From Lachnospiraceae bacterium (lineage in GTDB: Bacteria > Bacillota > Clostridia > Lachnospirales > Lachnospiraceae): a stretch of 64,000 bases of DNA. The notes below the pieces were generated by a model. The model was not told where the DNA came from. It saw only the letters and a list, made by a program, of their open reading frames with translations, and made no database searches. The stretch is from contig SVEB01000023.1 in NCBI GenBank assembly GCA_015057635.1, forward strand, positions 19,814 through 83,813, written 5' to 3'. This document shows positions 8,469-17,868 of the stretch, in pieces. The position numbers and the translations under genes are program-made. The first letter of the stretch is position 1. Every line of letters begins with the position of its first letter.

Positions 8469-9401
8469 TTAACCTTGCGATTTGCTTGTTTCTATCTTGT
8501 TTTTGGAAAACTTGATTAAAAAATGGCTGCCTTCTGCCTCTTTGCTTTCCACATGAATGCTACCTTTATTCGCTTTTATCAACTCCATTACGATTGCAAG
8601 TCCCAATCCATTTCCTTTTCCATTTCTCGAAACATCGCATCGATACAGTCGTTCAAAAATATGTGGCAGATCCTTTTCTGAAATGCCTACTCCGTTATCC
8701 GTAAGGCTTACATATACGTTTTCCTCTGCCTCACGGACCTCTAACGTGATCAAGTCCGCATGACTATGAATCAAAACATTTTGCAATAAATTATTCAGAA
8801 TACGGCGATAGGACGCCGCATCAATCACCAGTTCTATTTCTTCCTCCGGAATCCTAATCTGATACTCAATCTGATTTTGCTCCAGTTGCAAAATCCATTC
8901 TCCCATAACCTCACGACTGAGTTCGCCAATATCCGTTCTCTCGAATTCAAAGATGCGCTCTCCGGATTCTAATTTCAGCCATTCAAATAATGTATCAATA
9001 TAGTCTTTTAAAATATTTGCTTTTTCAGAAGATAACTTTAAAAACTCTTCTTTCTCTTCTCCCGTAACAATTCCATCCTGAATGGCACTCAAATACCCCA
9101 TCAGGGACGCTAGTGGGGTCCGGATATCATGGGATAGATTGGTGACAAGCTGTTTATATGTCTTTTCTGACTGCTTAAGATTCACTAACTCTTCTTTATA
9201 TTTGGCAACAATCTCATTGATGATAAAGTAAGTCTCGGATAATTCGGTGTGATCTTTTACAAGAAGCTTCCGGTCTAAATTCCCCTCTAAAATATCCTTT
9301 AGAATTAAATTCATTTCCTTTACTTTTTTCTTGCTTTGGTATATAGAAAGCGCTAAAATAATAACAATCAGAAGCAATAGTATAAGGGTTCCAATATACA
9401 T
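8469..9401 (-). CDS. Sensor histidine kinase
   Basis: A 310-residue kinase with a single N-terminal transmembrane helix (about 3-20) and almost no extracellular part, then a coiled linker. The phosphoacceptor His91 lies in NLSHDIRTPL. The catalytic domain has the N box (RRILNNLLQNVLIHS) and the G boxes DNGVGI and GKGNGLGLAI. Kinases with so little sensor domain usually sense through, or with, a partner ABC transporter in the membrane, which fits the neighbouring permease and ATPase genes. The response regulator gene ends 2 nt upstream of its start. Confidence 0.9.
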   Translation of the reverse strand: MYIGTLILLLLIVIILALSIYQSKKKVKEMNLILKDILEGNLDRKLLVKDHTELSETYFIINEIVAKYKEELVNLKQSEKTYKQLVTNLSHDIRTPLASLMGYLSAIQDGIVTGEEKEEFLKLSSEKANILKDYIDTLFEWLKLESGERIFEFERTDIGELSREVMGEWILQLEQNQIEYQIRIPEEEIELVIDAASYRRILNNLLQNVLIHSHADLITLEVREAEENVYVSLTDNGVGISEKDLPHIFERLYRCDVSRNGKGNGLGLAIVMELIKANKGSIHVESKEAEGSHFLIKFSKNKIETSKSQG

Positions 9402-9403
9402 AT

Positions 9404-10099
9404 CTATGCCTCCTGAGAGAAACGATATCCCACTCCGCGAATGGTCTGAATATATTCGGGATGGTCGGTATCTTTTTCAATCTTCTTGCGCAATTTGCTG
9501 ATAAAGGACATGATATTGCTGTCATCAAATGCATACTCATCTTCCCATACTTGTTTAAAAATCTGCTTCTTTGTAAATACCATTCCCTTATGGGATGCTA
9601 AGAAAAATAAAAGATCGAATTCTTTTCCTGTCAGTTCAATTTTTCTGCCTTCAATCTCAACACTTCTTGTATCCGCATTTATCATCATATTTTTAAGCAG
9701 GATTACATTCTGCTGTTTTTGCATCTGCCCTAATGAAGTATATCTGCGGATCAGCGACTCAACTCTTGCTAAAAGTTCTTTTATGCTGAATGGCTTTGTC
9801 ATATAATCATCCGCACCGTTTTTTAGTCCTCTTATTTTATCGGACTCATCATCCTTTGCGGTTAACATCAGAACCGGTACATTGCTGATCGATCGAATTT
9901 CCGATAACACGCTAAATCCGCTGATCTCCGGTAACATAATATCTAATATGATCAGCTGATAGTCATTCTCTTCCGCTTGCATAATGCCCTTGCTCCCCGT
10001 ATGTGCAAAATCCACCAGATACCCTTCCCGTTCCATATATTTTTTTATAATACTGCAAAGTTCCTTGTCATCATCAATCACTAATATCTTTGGATTCAT
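9404..10099 (-). CDS. OmpR/PhoB-family response regulator
   Basis: A 231-residue regulator. The receiver domain has the acidic pair at Asp9-Asp10, phosphoacceptor Asp53 in LIILDIMLPE, and the conserved Lys in MTKPFSIKELL. A winged-helix DNA-binding domain follows (about 130-230) with ELTGKEFDLLFFLASHKGMV and IQTIRGVGYRF. First gene of the operon with the kinase and ABC transporter, so it probably controls these genes. SD AGTGAGGA precedes the ATG. An AT-rich gap of about 200 bp to the divergent SDR gene holds the promoter. Confidence 0.92.
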   Translation of the reverse strand: MNPKILVIDDDKELCSIIKKYMEREGYLVDFAHTGSKGIMQAEENDYQLIILDIMLPEISGFSVLSEIRSISNVPVLMLTAKDDESDKIRGLKNGADDYMTKPFSIKELLARVESLIRRYTSLGQMQKQQNVILLKNMMINADTRSVEIEGRKIELTGKEFDLLFFLASHKGMVFTKKQIFKQVWEDEYAFDDSNIMSFISKLRKKIEKDTDHPEYIQTIRGVGYRFSQEA

Positions 10100-10318
10100 G
10101 TTTCCTCACTTCCCATTCAGATGAAATTATGTATTTTTACATCCTTATATTTTTTATACACTTATGTTCTTAATATTTTCACCTTGCAATTATACCACAT
10201 CATAATCATGTTTTTACATAAAATATGCACGAACATCTACTAGATCCAATCATGCACTCTCATACAAGAAATAGCATGACTGGTCTAAAAAATATTTCAA
10301 ATCTTATTGGAGGAGTTC

Positions 10319-11158
10319 ATGGAAAGAAAAAACTTAATTATTGTTATTACCGGTGCATCATCCGGGATTGGTTTTAGCATAGCAAAAGAGTTAGCTTCCG
10401 ACGGCAACAAAATATATGCAGGAGCCAGAAAACAGACTGATTTAGATAAATTATCAAAAATCACGAACATAACACCGATAGAACTGGATATAACCCATTC
10501 CGAGCAGATAGAGGCAGCTGTACATAGAATAACGCAGGAAGAAGGCCATATTGACGTCCTAATCAATAATGCCGGGGTTATCGGCTGGGGCGCTGTGATG
10601 GACCGGGATATGGACTACTTTCGAACAGTAATGGATATAAACTTTTTTGGCCATGTTCAAATGATCAAGCAGTTTTATCCGCTGTTAAGAAAATCCGTAA
10701 ATCACCCCATTATCATAAATATCAGTTCACAGGCTGGCAACTATGCAATGCCATTCTGGTCTGCCTATCATAGCAGCAAATGGGCACTGGAAGCCTTTTC
10801 CCACAGCCTAAGGCGTGAGCTAAAGCCCTATGGCATTCGGCTATGTATCATCCAGCCTGGTGCTATTCAGTCACAGGCTTTTACAAATGATAAAAAAGAC
10901 TTTGCTCTTTACAAAGCAAGAACCGATTCCGATTTTGTGAAATACGCTGCACCTATGTTAGATGCGGCCTTCAATCACCCTCCTGTATCGAAAGAAAAAT
11001 CTCCGCTTAAGGTTGTAAATGTGATTCGCAGGGCTATTTATAACAAAAAGAACGCTATTTATTATCAGCCGGGACGCAGACTGATTCCTGACTTCATTAT
11101 TGCAAAACTGCCTTATCGGACGGTAGACAAAATATTTGATAAGCTTCTCAGAAAATGA
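10319..11158 (+). CDS. Short-chain dehydrogenase/reductase
   Basis: A 279-residue classical SDR. Cofactor motif TGASSGIG at residues 11-18, NNAG at 83-86, and the catalytic Ser (136 or 137), Tyr150 and Lys154 in YHSSK. It is an NAD(P)-dependent oxidoreductase, with substrate not deducible. The sequence PFWSAYHSSKWALEAF and the long C-terminus (about 80 residues after the active site) resemble SDRs named as oxidoreductases or retinol-dehydrogenase-like in clostridia. ATG 10319 is chosen because GGAGGAG lies 3 nt upstream; the frame also has a TTG at 10307 ahead of the SD. Divergent from the response regulator operon. Confidence 0.9.
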   Translation: MERKNLIIVITGASSGIGFSIAKELASDGNKIYAGARKQTDLDKLSKITNITPIELDITHSEQIEAAVHRITQEEGHIDVLINNAGVIGWGAVMDRDMDYFRTVMDINFFGHVQMIKQFYPLLRKSVNHPIIINISSQAGNYAMPFWSAYHSSKWALEAFSHSLRRELKPYGIRLCIIQPGAIQSQAFTNDKKDFALYKARTDSDFVKYAAPMLDAAFNHPPVSKEKSPLKVVNVIRRAIYNKKNAIYYQPGRRLIPDFIIAKLPYRTVDKIFDKLLRK

Positions 11159-11349
11159 TAGCATTATGCTCTGAGCATAACATATATGGATTTTGTTTTT
11201 TTACGTAGTAAGTGACATGGTGTCACAACTTAAGTTTTTTGAAAATCTTACTGGAATGTAATTACTATTTTATATTAGATAACTTCAAGGAATTGAATTA
11301 ATCTAAATCAAATGTAACTTGAGAATTAAATACTAGTAAATTTTAAAAA

Positions 11350-11441
11350 AACGTTATGTCGCTAACCGAGCAAATGGGGCTGTTAAAAAATGAAAAATCA
11401 TTTTTTAACAGCCCCATTTGCTCGGTTAGCGACATAACGTT
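11350..11441. repeat. 92-bp perfect palindrome (44-bp arms, 4-nt loop)
   Basis: The left arm 11350-11393 and right arm 11398-11441 are exact inverted complements separated only by AAAA. On the minus strand it is followed by TTTTTT and A/T-rich DNA, so it could terminate the small gene at 11514-11753. No U-tract follows on the plus strand. The stem is far longer and more perfect than an intrinsic terminator needs. I found no transposase or second copy in the window. Confidence 0.9.
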
Positions 11442-11513
11442 TAGCAGTCTATCTATAGTTCATGAAACCAGTAATAATATAGAATATTACTGAATCTACC
11501 TTGCTAGCGCATT

Positions 11514-11753
11514 CTACTGTGATTTATCTAGTTTTTCATAAAGTATCCGTAAAGTACCATAGATAACAATACATATTGTTGATAAATAGGGGATACCGAG
11601 CGTCGGCTTTTCCAAATATGTAAAAATATTATTAGAGCAACTACCTGTTGCCGATAGAGTTAATAAATTAATGATTTCCAAACAATATGTTTCAATACAT
11701 AGCGCTAGGATAGCTAGTGTCGTTATTATTCCTATAAATGTTCTATTTTTCAT
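11514..11753 (-). CDS. Small two-helix membrane protein, unknown
   Basis: A 79-residue protein with two hydrophobic segments (about 6-25 and 57-72) and a short middle loop with two cysteines (TGSCSNN). An AGAGGAAT SD lies 8 nt before the ATG. It has no recognisable family. It lies alone between a giant palindrome and an AT-rich stretch. It may be real, but codon evidence is thin at this length. Confidence 0.5.
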   Translation of the reverse strand: MKNRTFIGIITTLAILALCIETYCLEIINLLTLSATGSCSNNIFTYLEKPTLGIPYLSTICIVIYGTLRILYEKLDKSQ

Positions 11754-12282
11754 GCGCTTAATTCCTCTAGTTCACCAATTAGAAATAACCCCTTCATAAT
11801 AAACTTCCTCCATATTATACCTGTAATTATATAACAAATTACAACAAAAATTTTACCGAATAAAGAAGAATAAGTAAATAAATAGTTTTTTGAGTTAAAA
11901 TACGTCATTATTGATTGTATGAAATATGATAAATTGACTCTATTAATGCCTCATGCTGAGTGCTTCCTGGGTCTATAATTATCTCCGTAGAACATAAAAA
12001 AAGCATTATTATGTGATCAAAAATCGTTGAATGGATTAATTATTAAATATTGCAAAAAAATGATATAGATATTACTTTAATATATAAATTTAAAATTCTA
12101 GTATTAGAGCGGAATCATATGTAATAGTTTATTGAACAATTAGGATATTCGAGTAGAAGAATTTCCCCGGATATTTAGATGTTAAAGAGGGAAATGCTAA
12201 AAGTCTTATGTTAAAGTAATTGAAAAAAAGATAAAAGCTGATATGGTTAAAATTCAGCAAAATAGGTGTCATAACTTAAAAC
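11754..12282. other. AT-rich intergenic stretch with no gene
   Basis: About 530 bp of very AT-rich DNA with frequent stops in all frames. Near its right end, GGTGTCATAACTTAAA (12266-12281) closely resembles GGTGTCACAACTTAAG at 11219-11234, on the other side of the palindrome and the small gene. These could be the boundaries of a lost or very degraded mobile element, but no transposase remnant is recognisable. Confidence 0.35.
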
Positions 12283-12322
12283 AGAGTGATCCGTATCAAG
12301 CCTACCCTAATACGAATCACTC
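12283..12322. terminator. Bidirectional hairpin terminator
   Basis: Arms AGAGTGATCCGTAT and ATACGAATCACTCT pair with one mismatch around a 12-nt loop. It is followed by ATTTTTA on the plus strand and TTTT on the minus strand. Most likely it ends the AraC-GNAT operon transcribed from the right. Confidence 0.6.
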
Positions 12323-12459
12323 TATTTTTAATGCCCTTTACTATATTTTGCTAATATTCTATAAATTCCTTGTAACCGTAACCCATATCTTCCGGCAGTA
12401 ATCAATCTCTTCCTTTAACATTTTAAAAAGCATTATTTCTATTTTATGGTTTTATGGCG

Positions 12460-13290
12460 CTACACTGTCTTTCCAGGAAACATGCAGTTCTTTTCATACT
12501 CCGCATATCCCATTTTCTGATACAGGGAAACCGCGCGTTTATTTAACTCCCATACTTCCAATCGAGATTTCTTTCTGCCTCTTTCCTTAAAATAAGCATG
12601 GATATAATTCATGATCACAATTGACATTCCTTTTCCTCTTGCCTCTTCTAGGACAAATAACGTTTCGATCCAGCCATATTCCCCTTCTTCCCGGACGCTG
12701 CATTCCCCAACCAGCTGATTTTCACAGTAGAAATAGAAATTCTTAAAACTCTGATCTTCTCTTTGTGCCTCTCTAAATTCCGCAATATCCATCGGTGTAA
12801 CAAAGATCTCATCATATGTTTGCTTAAATTCATCCGCAACAAAAGCATCTTCAACACGGAATTCCTCCACTCTTATGTAAGCCGGAAGCTCCAAGGAATA
12901 CGTCTCATCCAGTACTTTCTCCATAAAGATACTATAATCTTCTTCAAACCCATTGCTTAAATAAAACTCTAATAACTCTGGATTTCGCTCAAATCCGGCA
13001 TAGATTCTCGCCGTCAGCTCTTTCTTTTCTGCGCGAAGCTCTACTGCCCTGGCATAGACAGCATCAAATAATGCCTGTCTTACCCCCTTTACAAACTCTT
13101 CTTTAAGCTCATCTGCCGGATTAATCGAGCAGAATAACAGATACGGAGTCTCATTGGTCTGATGCCGGTTAACCGTTGGATACACATATCCACTTCCAAT
13201 ACAATGATCCTGCTCATCCATTGCAAGAAATATATTTTCTTTCTGATTTCCATACTGATCATTTTGCGCATTCTTTATTCGAACGTTCAT
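12460..13290 (-). CDS. Tandem GNAT-family N-acetyltransferase
   Basis: A 276-residue protein with two GNAT-like halves. The second half (about 145-270) is the clear catalytic domain with WIETLFVLEEARGKGMSIVIM (acetyl-CoA-binding loop R-G-K-G) and LEVWELNKRAVSLYQKMGY. The first half (1-130) has a degenerate GNAT fold ending LEFYLSNGFEEDYSIF. The substrate is unknown. Its ATG overlaps the stop of the upstream AraC-family gene (TAATG), so the two are translationally coupled and the regulator probably controls the acetyltransferase. Confidence 0.82.
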   Translation of the reverse strand: MNVRIKNAQNDQYGNQKENIFLAMDEQDHCIGSGYVYPTVNRHQTNETPYLLFCSINPADELKEEFVKGVRQALFDAVYARAVELRAEKKELTARIYAGFERNPELLEFYLSNGFEEDYSIFMEKVLDETYSLELPAYIRVEEFRVEDAFVADEFKQTYDEIFVTPMDIAEFREAQREDQSFKNFYFYCENQLVGECSVREEGEYGWIETLFVLEEARGKGMSIVIMNYIHAYFKERGRKKSRLEVWELNKRAVSLYQKMGYAEYEKNCMFPGKTV

Positions 13291-14174
13291 TATCTTATCT
13301 CCTTTGTTCTTCTTTGTACCGGGATCCAGACTTCACAGTGATAGCGATCATACTGCTCATCCTCCCAGCGGTATTTTTCGATACATGGTCCCTGTATCTG
13401 TTCAAACTCTGCAGTTGGCAGCCATTCCATATAAATCTGTTTCCAAAGCTGGTGGATTGCCAGCGGATCTCTCATATCTGCCTTTAGCTCAAACACGGCC
13501 CATTTTGCAGATGGAATATGTATTTTCCGGTACTCGTCCGGTACCTCTTCCCCAGAGTACTTTAACCCAAGCATATAGCTTCGATTGCCATCCTCCTTAA
13601 ATTCATAATGCACGCCATCCATCATATGCATTCGTTCAAAACCAAAAATCTTATTCAGCCGGTAATGAGAGCCATCTTCCCAGACCCTGTCACAGAATGC
13701 GGCGACCTCTTCCTCCACACACTCTGGCTGGCTTGTCTCCATAGACATTCCGACCATCTCATAGCCTTCCGATTCCACAATCCGATAATTCATCTCTACC
13801 TTCCCTGTCACCATAATCTGAAAGGACATTCTGGCAAATGCTTTAATCCTCACATTTCCTTTCTTAACTGCCGATGGACTGACACCATGCAGCCTTTGAA
13901 ACGCTCTGGTAAATGCATCTATGCTTTCATATCCATATTGAAGAGCTGCCTCCGTCACCGTATAAGCAGGGTTCGTCAGTTTGTGTGCCGCAAGCGTCAG
14001 TCTCCGATTTCTTATATACTCCGCTACCGTAACTCCGGTTAACACATGAAAGATGCGTTGAAAGTGATAACTCGATAAATATGCACTCTCAGCGATCTTC
14101 GTGACGTCCATCTTCTCTTCTATATGTTCTTCTATGTAATTGATTGCCTGATTGATCTGCTCAATCATTTCCAT
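13290..14174 (-). CDS. AraC-family regulator with GyrI-like effector domain
   Basis: A 294-residue protein with an N-terminal pair of helix-turn-helix motifs (about 8-106: KIAESAYLSSYHFQRIFHV and AALQYGYESIDAFTRAFQRL). A C-terminal GyrI-like small-molecule-binding domain follows (about 128-290), with EMVGMSMETSQPE and the terminal YHCEVWIPV strand. This MarA/Rob-like architecture senses hydrophobic or cationic compounds. It is followed with a one-base overlap by a GNAT gene, suggesting a small detoxification or modification operon. Confidence 0.9.
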   Translation of the reverse strand: MEMIEQINQAINYIEEHIEEKMDVTKIAESAYLSSYHFQRIFHVLTGVTVAEYIRNRRLTLAAHKLTNPAYTVTEAALQYGYESIDAFTRAFQRLHGVSPSAVKKGNVRIKAFARMSFQIMVTGKVEMNYRIVESEGYEMVGMSMETSQPECVEEEVAAFCDRVWEDGSHYRLNKIFGFERMHMMDGVHYEFKEDGNRSYMLGLKYSGEEVPDEYRKIHIPSAKWAVFELKADMRDPLAIHQLWKQIYMEWLPTAEFEQIQGPCIEKYRWEDEQYDRYHCEVWIPVQRRTKEIR

Positions 14175-14257
14175 TGTCCAATCCTCCTATAGTATATCGC
14201 TATATTCTAATGTACACTCGACTCTTTGTGCTATCATTTGTCCAAATCCTAATATAG

Positions 14258-14299
14258 AAAGGGAGCCAGATCTCTTATTAAGATATATCCGCTCCCTTT
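14258..14299 (-). terminator. Terminator of the acyltransferase gene
   Basis: Arms AAAGGGAGC and GCTCCCTTT flank a loop of 24 nt just beyond the acyltransferase stop. The minus-strand 3' arm ends in CTTT. The loop is long for a terminator, so confidence is moderate. Confidence 0.5.
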
Positions 14300-14305
14300 A
14301 GACCT

Positions 14306-15364
14306 TTATTTTTTTATGGCAAATAAAAATCTGGTTATGCTGAATCTTCTGCATATCTGATACAAGATATAAGAAAGCAAAAATGAAATCATAATAATCA
14401 AAAAATACTCGGCATACACATTCTCTACTCTTGGCATAATCCAATATCCTACCATTATTACAATGGTTTGATGAAATAAATATAACGGAAATTCTGCCTT
14501 TACAAAATGTTTTGTAAGCTTCCAGTTATGATTTAAAAAACGCCTTCCTAATCCAAGCATTGCAAGGATTCCGATCCACGACAGCAAACAATATGTAACC
14601 GTATTACCAAGACGTTCACTATACCCTCTTGCGTGCAGAGTACATCTTGTCACGATCAAAATAACCCATCCGATTCCTAATGGCGTGCTATATTTTTGTA
14701 GGCGTTCCAAAACAGCTTCATCACTCATAATAAAGTAACCGATTAAGAAACAGGCTCCAAACTGTGCAAAGCTTTTACCGCCAACATTAAGAACGTCATC
14801 CAATAATACAACCGGTATGCCTAAAAGCAATAACATCAGCATATTTATTTTCTTTCCATCCAGCTTCCTTTTTCTCTTTCGATACCATAGTAAGATGGGC
14901 AGGGTAACCGTCGATATGATAAACAGATACAAGATAAACCAGGTATGGCCCGGTGTAAAATGTCCGTCATATCCTCCAAAATCCGTAATCGTCAGAAAAA
15001 TCTTCAGATGCGCGATATAACTTTCCTGATATCCATTATGAAATCGATCTGCTATGTACGTCTGCATCGGTACTACTAAAACAAGACAAGATAACAGCGG
15101 AACCAGCAGTTTGTGGATTCTTTCTTTTATGTATTGCTTTCCTGTCCGGTGCTCCAATGCATACATGGTCGACATCCCCGCTAAAACAAACAATCCCGTC
15201 ATCCACCATGCATAAACGCCTATATTGACAAATGTCAGACTTTCTGTCGGTGTCCCGTTAATATAAAATATCTCTCCGAACGTGTTATAAATCATAGTTG
15301 TGTGAAAAGGAAACAGTAAAAAAATACAAAGAATTCTTAAGTTATCAATATAATATTTTCTCAT
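14306..15364 (-). CDS. Acyltransferase-3 family membrane protein
   Basis: A 352-residue polytopic membrane protein (about ten helices) of the OafA/YrhL acyltransferase-3 family. It has the N-terminal signature YYIDNLRILCIFLLFPFHT with the catalytic-type His in helix 1, the FVLAGMSTMYALEHRTGKQY segment, and GHTWFILYLFII. These enzymes O-acetylate surface polysaccharides, peptidoglycan or small molecules. The target is unknown. Start taken at ATG 15364 (SD GGGAG); the frame stays open 27 codons upstream without an SD. Terminator follows. Confidence 0.87.
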   Translation of the reverse strand: MRKYYIDNLRILCIFLLFPFHTTMIYNTFGEIFYINGTPTESLTFVNIGVYAWWMTGLFVLAGMSTMYALEHRTGKQYIKERIHKLLVPLLSCLVLVVPMQTYIADRFHNGYQESYIAHLKIFLTITDFGGYDGHFTPGHTWFILYLFIISTVTLPILLWYRKRKRKLDGKKINMLMLLLLGIPVVLLDDVLNVGGKSFAQFGACFLIGYFIMSDEAVLERLQKYSTPLGIGWVILIVTRCTLHARGYSERLGNTVTYCLLSWIGILAMLGLGRRFLNHNWKLTKHFVKAEFPLYLFHQTIVIMVGYWIMPRVENVYAEYFLIIMISFLLSYILYQICRRFSITRFLFAIKK

Positions 15365-15575
15365 ACGCTCTCCCACTAGAAGTAAGTCTTTACTCGCTTT
15401 GTTTAAATATGCATTTAATTTACCATCTTTTAACATATTGGTCAATCAATGTATTTCAACTTCGATGCTCTTGTGCCAGACAGAAGATATACCTTGCTTG
15501 TTTTTCCATCCACTCACTTAGCAACAAAGAGTTTTTTCACTCAAGCCTTTTTATTTCTTGTCTTCCATAAAAAAA

Positions 15576-15615
15576 CGGATAAGATGGCAGGTATTTTAAC
15601 CTACCATCTTATCCG
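15576..15615 (-). terminator. Terminator of the S41-RR-HK operon
   Basis: Arms CGGATAAGATGG and CCATCTTATCCG with an inner AGGT/ACCT pair. On the minus strand it is followed by TTTTTTT. It lies 43 nt beyond the histidine kinase stop. Confidence 0.85.
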
Positions 15616-15658
15616 GTATAATCGCTTCTATCTGAGCTCTTATCCTCCGATGAACCTA

Positions 15659-17119
15659 TTAACTTCTTTTCGGATCACTTCCATCTTTTTCGTCAATGTT
15701 TCGTACTTTATTACATTTTTCCTTATCTCTATCTAATGGAATCATGATTTCAAAGTCACACCCCTGATTCTTATCACTATTAAGTCTAATCTTTCCTCCA
15801 TGCGCCTCAATTATTTTTTTTGATATGGATAACCCTAATCCACTTCCTCCATGCTTCGGATTTCTCGCCTTATCCACCCTTGTAAATGGAAGAAAAATCA
15901 ATTCACATAGTGCTGCCTCTATTCCTACCCCATTATCACGAATATGAAGTTCGGCCATATCCTCAGCTAGCATAAGTGCAATCATAAGTCTGGTTCCTGA
16001 ACTATTATATCGCAGACTATTTTGTACGATATTTCCCAACGCTCGTCCCATCTGTTTTTCATCCAATAAAACATATCGTTCCTCCTCCGGAATATCAAAT
16101 TCCGATTCAAAACCCGCGCTTTCGATATCCGGCACATAGGATGCAATAAATTCCCTTAAAAATTCACACAGATCAACCGACTCCATCTGAATCTTTAATT
16201 TCGGCTTATCTAATCTCGTATATTCAAACAGATCATGCATCAAATCATGTGCACGCTCACTGTTTCGATAAATGACTTCTATGTAAGTCTCCCTCTCCTT
16301 ATCCGACAGTTTCTCCTCATGATATAAATTTTCCGCATACCCAAGAATAGTCGCTAAGGGATTTCTCAGATCATGAGAGATATCGAGCAACATCTGTCTT
16401 TTGCTTTCCTCTACCTGCTTGGTTGTCTTCCTTTCTTCTTCCAGCATAAAAGCCAGTGTCATAACATCATTCTGTAAGGACTCATATTCTTCAATTCCAA
16501 TTTTCTGTCTCTCCACCTGATAGTTCCCATTTGCTATCTGCCTTACACTATCACAGACTTTCTGAAGCGGCACACTGTATGCTTTTGCAGATTTTCTTGC
16601 ATAGCACCATGCAAAAAAGAATAATGCAATCATCAGAGAACATAATAACGCGATATAAAATAAAAGTGCTTTTCCATATTCTTTTGACGCATGGTTTGCA
16701 GCAAAGATAATTTGTATCCTCATGGAAACAGGAAAACCTACAATCAGCCAACTCTCATTCTCCTCATCGTAGGCAACCGAATATTTATAAGGAGCAGATG
16801 GACTGTTCATGCTCACAAAAAAATCCGTAAGTTCCTTGATCGACATATGGTTTCCATCCCATATAGGCTTTCCTGCAACCTGCTCCACCTGCCCATTTTT
16901 ATGTACTACTAGTATCCCACCACCATCCTGCACGATATCTTCAATCTGGTCTGCCCTTAGCCCTTCCTCTAAAAGCCTGCCCGCCGTATGCTGAAAGGAT
17001 GCCATAGAAGGCCTGATATAGGCTGCGCTGACCCAAGTCCCGATTGCAACAATAAGAGTTAACGTCAGGATAAAAAGCGGAAACATCATCAGATAACTTT
17101 TTCTTAATTTTCGTTCCAT
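15659..17119 (-). CDS. Sensor histidine kinase with extracellular sensor domain
   Basis: A 486-residue kinase with TM1 at about 9-33, an extracellular domain of about 115 residues, and TM2 at about 149-174. A HAMP-like linker follows, then phosphoacceptor His249 in DISHDLRNPLATI. An N box (NIVQNSLRYNS) and the G box GGSGLGLSI complete the ATPase domain. ATG 17119 is preferred because GAGGGGA lies upstream; another ATG at 17134 overlaps the response regulator stop (TGATG). It forms a two-component pair with the upstream regulator and is co-transcribed with a membrane-anchored S41 peptidase, which may process or feed the signal. Confidence 0.92.
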   Translation of the reverse strand: MERKLRKSYLMMFPLFILTLTLIVAIGTWVSAAYIRPSMASFQHTAGRLLEEGLRADQIEDIVQDGGGILVVHKNGQVEQVAGKPIWDGNHMSIKELTDFFVSMNSPSAPYKYSVAYDEENESWLIVGFPVSMRIQIIFAANHASKEYGKALLFYIALLCSLMIALFFFAWCYARKSAKAYSVPLQKVCDSVRQIANGNYQVERQKIGIEEYESLQNDVMTLAFMLEEERKTTKQVEESKRQMLLDISHDLRNPLATILGYAENLYHEEKLSDKERETYIEVIYRNSERAHDLMHDLFEYTRLDKPKLKIQMESVDLCEFLREFIASYVPDIESAGFESEFDIPEEERYVLLDEKQMGRALGNIVQNSLRYNSSGTRLMIALMLAEDMAELHIRDNGVGIEAALCELIFLPFTRVDKARNPKHGGSGLGLSISKKIIEAHGGKIRLNSDKNQGCDFEIMIPLDRDKEKCNKVRNIDEKDGSDPKRS

Positions 17120-17133
17120 CGTTTTTCCCCTCA

Positions 17134-17841
17134 TCAATGCTTTTGCATTTTATATCCAACCCCTCGCACTGTCACCAGATATTCCGGCTCCTTCGGGTTT
17201 GTTTCAATCTTTGCCCTGAGCCTGCTGATATGTACCATAATCGTATTATCGTCGTACAGATAGTCATCCTCCCATACAATCCGATACAGCTGCTTTTTGG
17301 TATAGACACACCCGGGATGTTCCATAAACAAACGCAGCAGCATAAATTCCTTCGCCAGTAGCGGAATCTCTTTTCCTTTCTTAAAAACTACTGCTTCCGA
17401 AAGATTCATCCTTAACTCCCCGCAGGCAAGCTGCTGTGATTCTTCCTTCTTCTCATTTACGTTCTCTGCCTGCGCTCTGTACTTTTGCAAATGCCTATTT
17501 TGAATATTCACTCTTGCCTTCAATTCCGCCATGCTGAATGGTTTAACAAGATAATCATCTGCGCCCAGAGACAATCCATATATCCGATCGATCTCCTCTG
17601 TTCTTGCCGTTAAAAATATTACCGGCATATCGCTTTCATTTCGAATAATCTGTAACAGATGAAAGCCATCCATTTCCGGCATCATTACATCAAAAATGCC
17701 CAGATCAATTTTTAGCTCCTTCAGTATTCTTAATGCCTGTAACCCATTCTCTGCCGTTACCACTTTATGACCTTCCCGTACCAGGTTATCTCTCAATAGA
17801 TACAAAAGATCCTTTTCATCTTCTACCACAAGTATCATCAT
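17134..17841 (-). CDS. OmpR/PhoB-family response regulator
   Basis: A 235-residue regulator with receiver phosphoacceptor Asp51 in GIFDVMMPEMDG, the conserved Lys in LVKPFSMAEL, and a winged-helix domain at the C-terminus (LLAKEFMLLRLFMEHPG and LVTVRGVGYKM). It lies between the S41 peptidase gene (28 nt gap) and its kinase (overlap). The tandem 11-bp repeats upstream of the operon promoter are the natural candidate binding sites, giving autoregulation. Confidence 0.92.
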   Translation of the reverse strand: MMILVVEDEKDLLYLLRDNLVREGHKVVTAENGLQALRILKELKIDLGIFDVMMPEMDGFHLLQIIRNESDMPVIFLTARTEEIDRIYGLSLGADDYLVKPFSMAELKARVNIQNRHLQKYRAQAENVNEKKEESQQLACGELRMNLSEAVVFKKGKEIPLLAKEFMLLRLFMEHPGCVYTKKQLYRIVWEDDYLYDDNTIMVHISRLRAKIETNPKEPEYLVTVRGVGYKMQKH

Positions 17842-17868
17842 ATTTTTTCTACCTCGTTTTTGATAGTT

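Noticed and set aside
11161..11185. Palindrome TTATGCTC/GAGCATAA after the SDR gene considered as its terminator
   Set aside because: The stem has essentially no loop and no immediate U-tract; termination here is uncertain.
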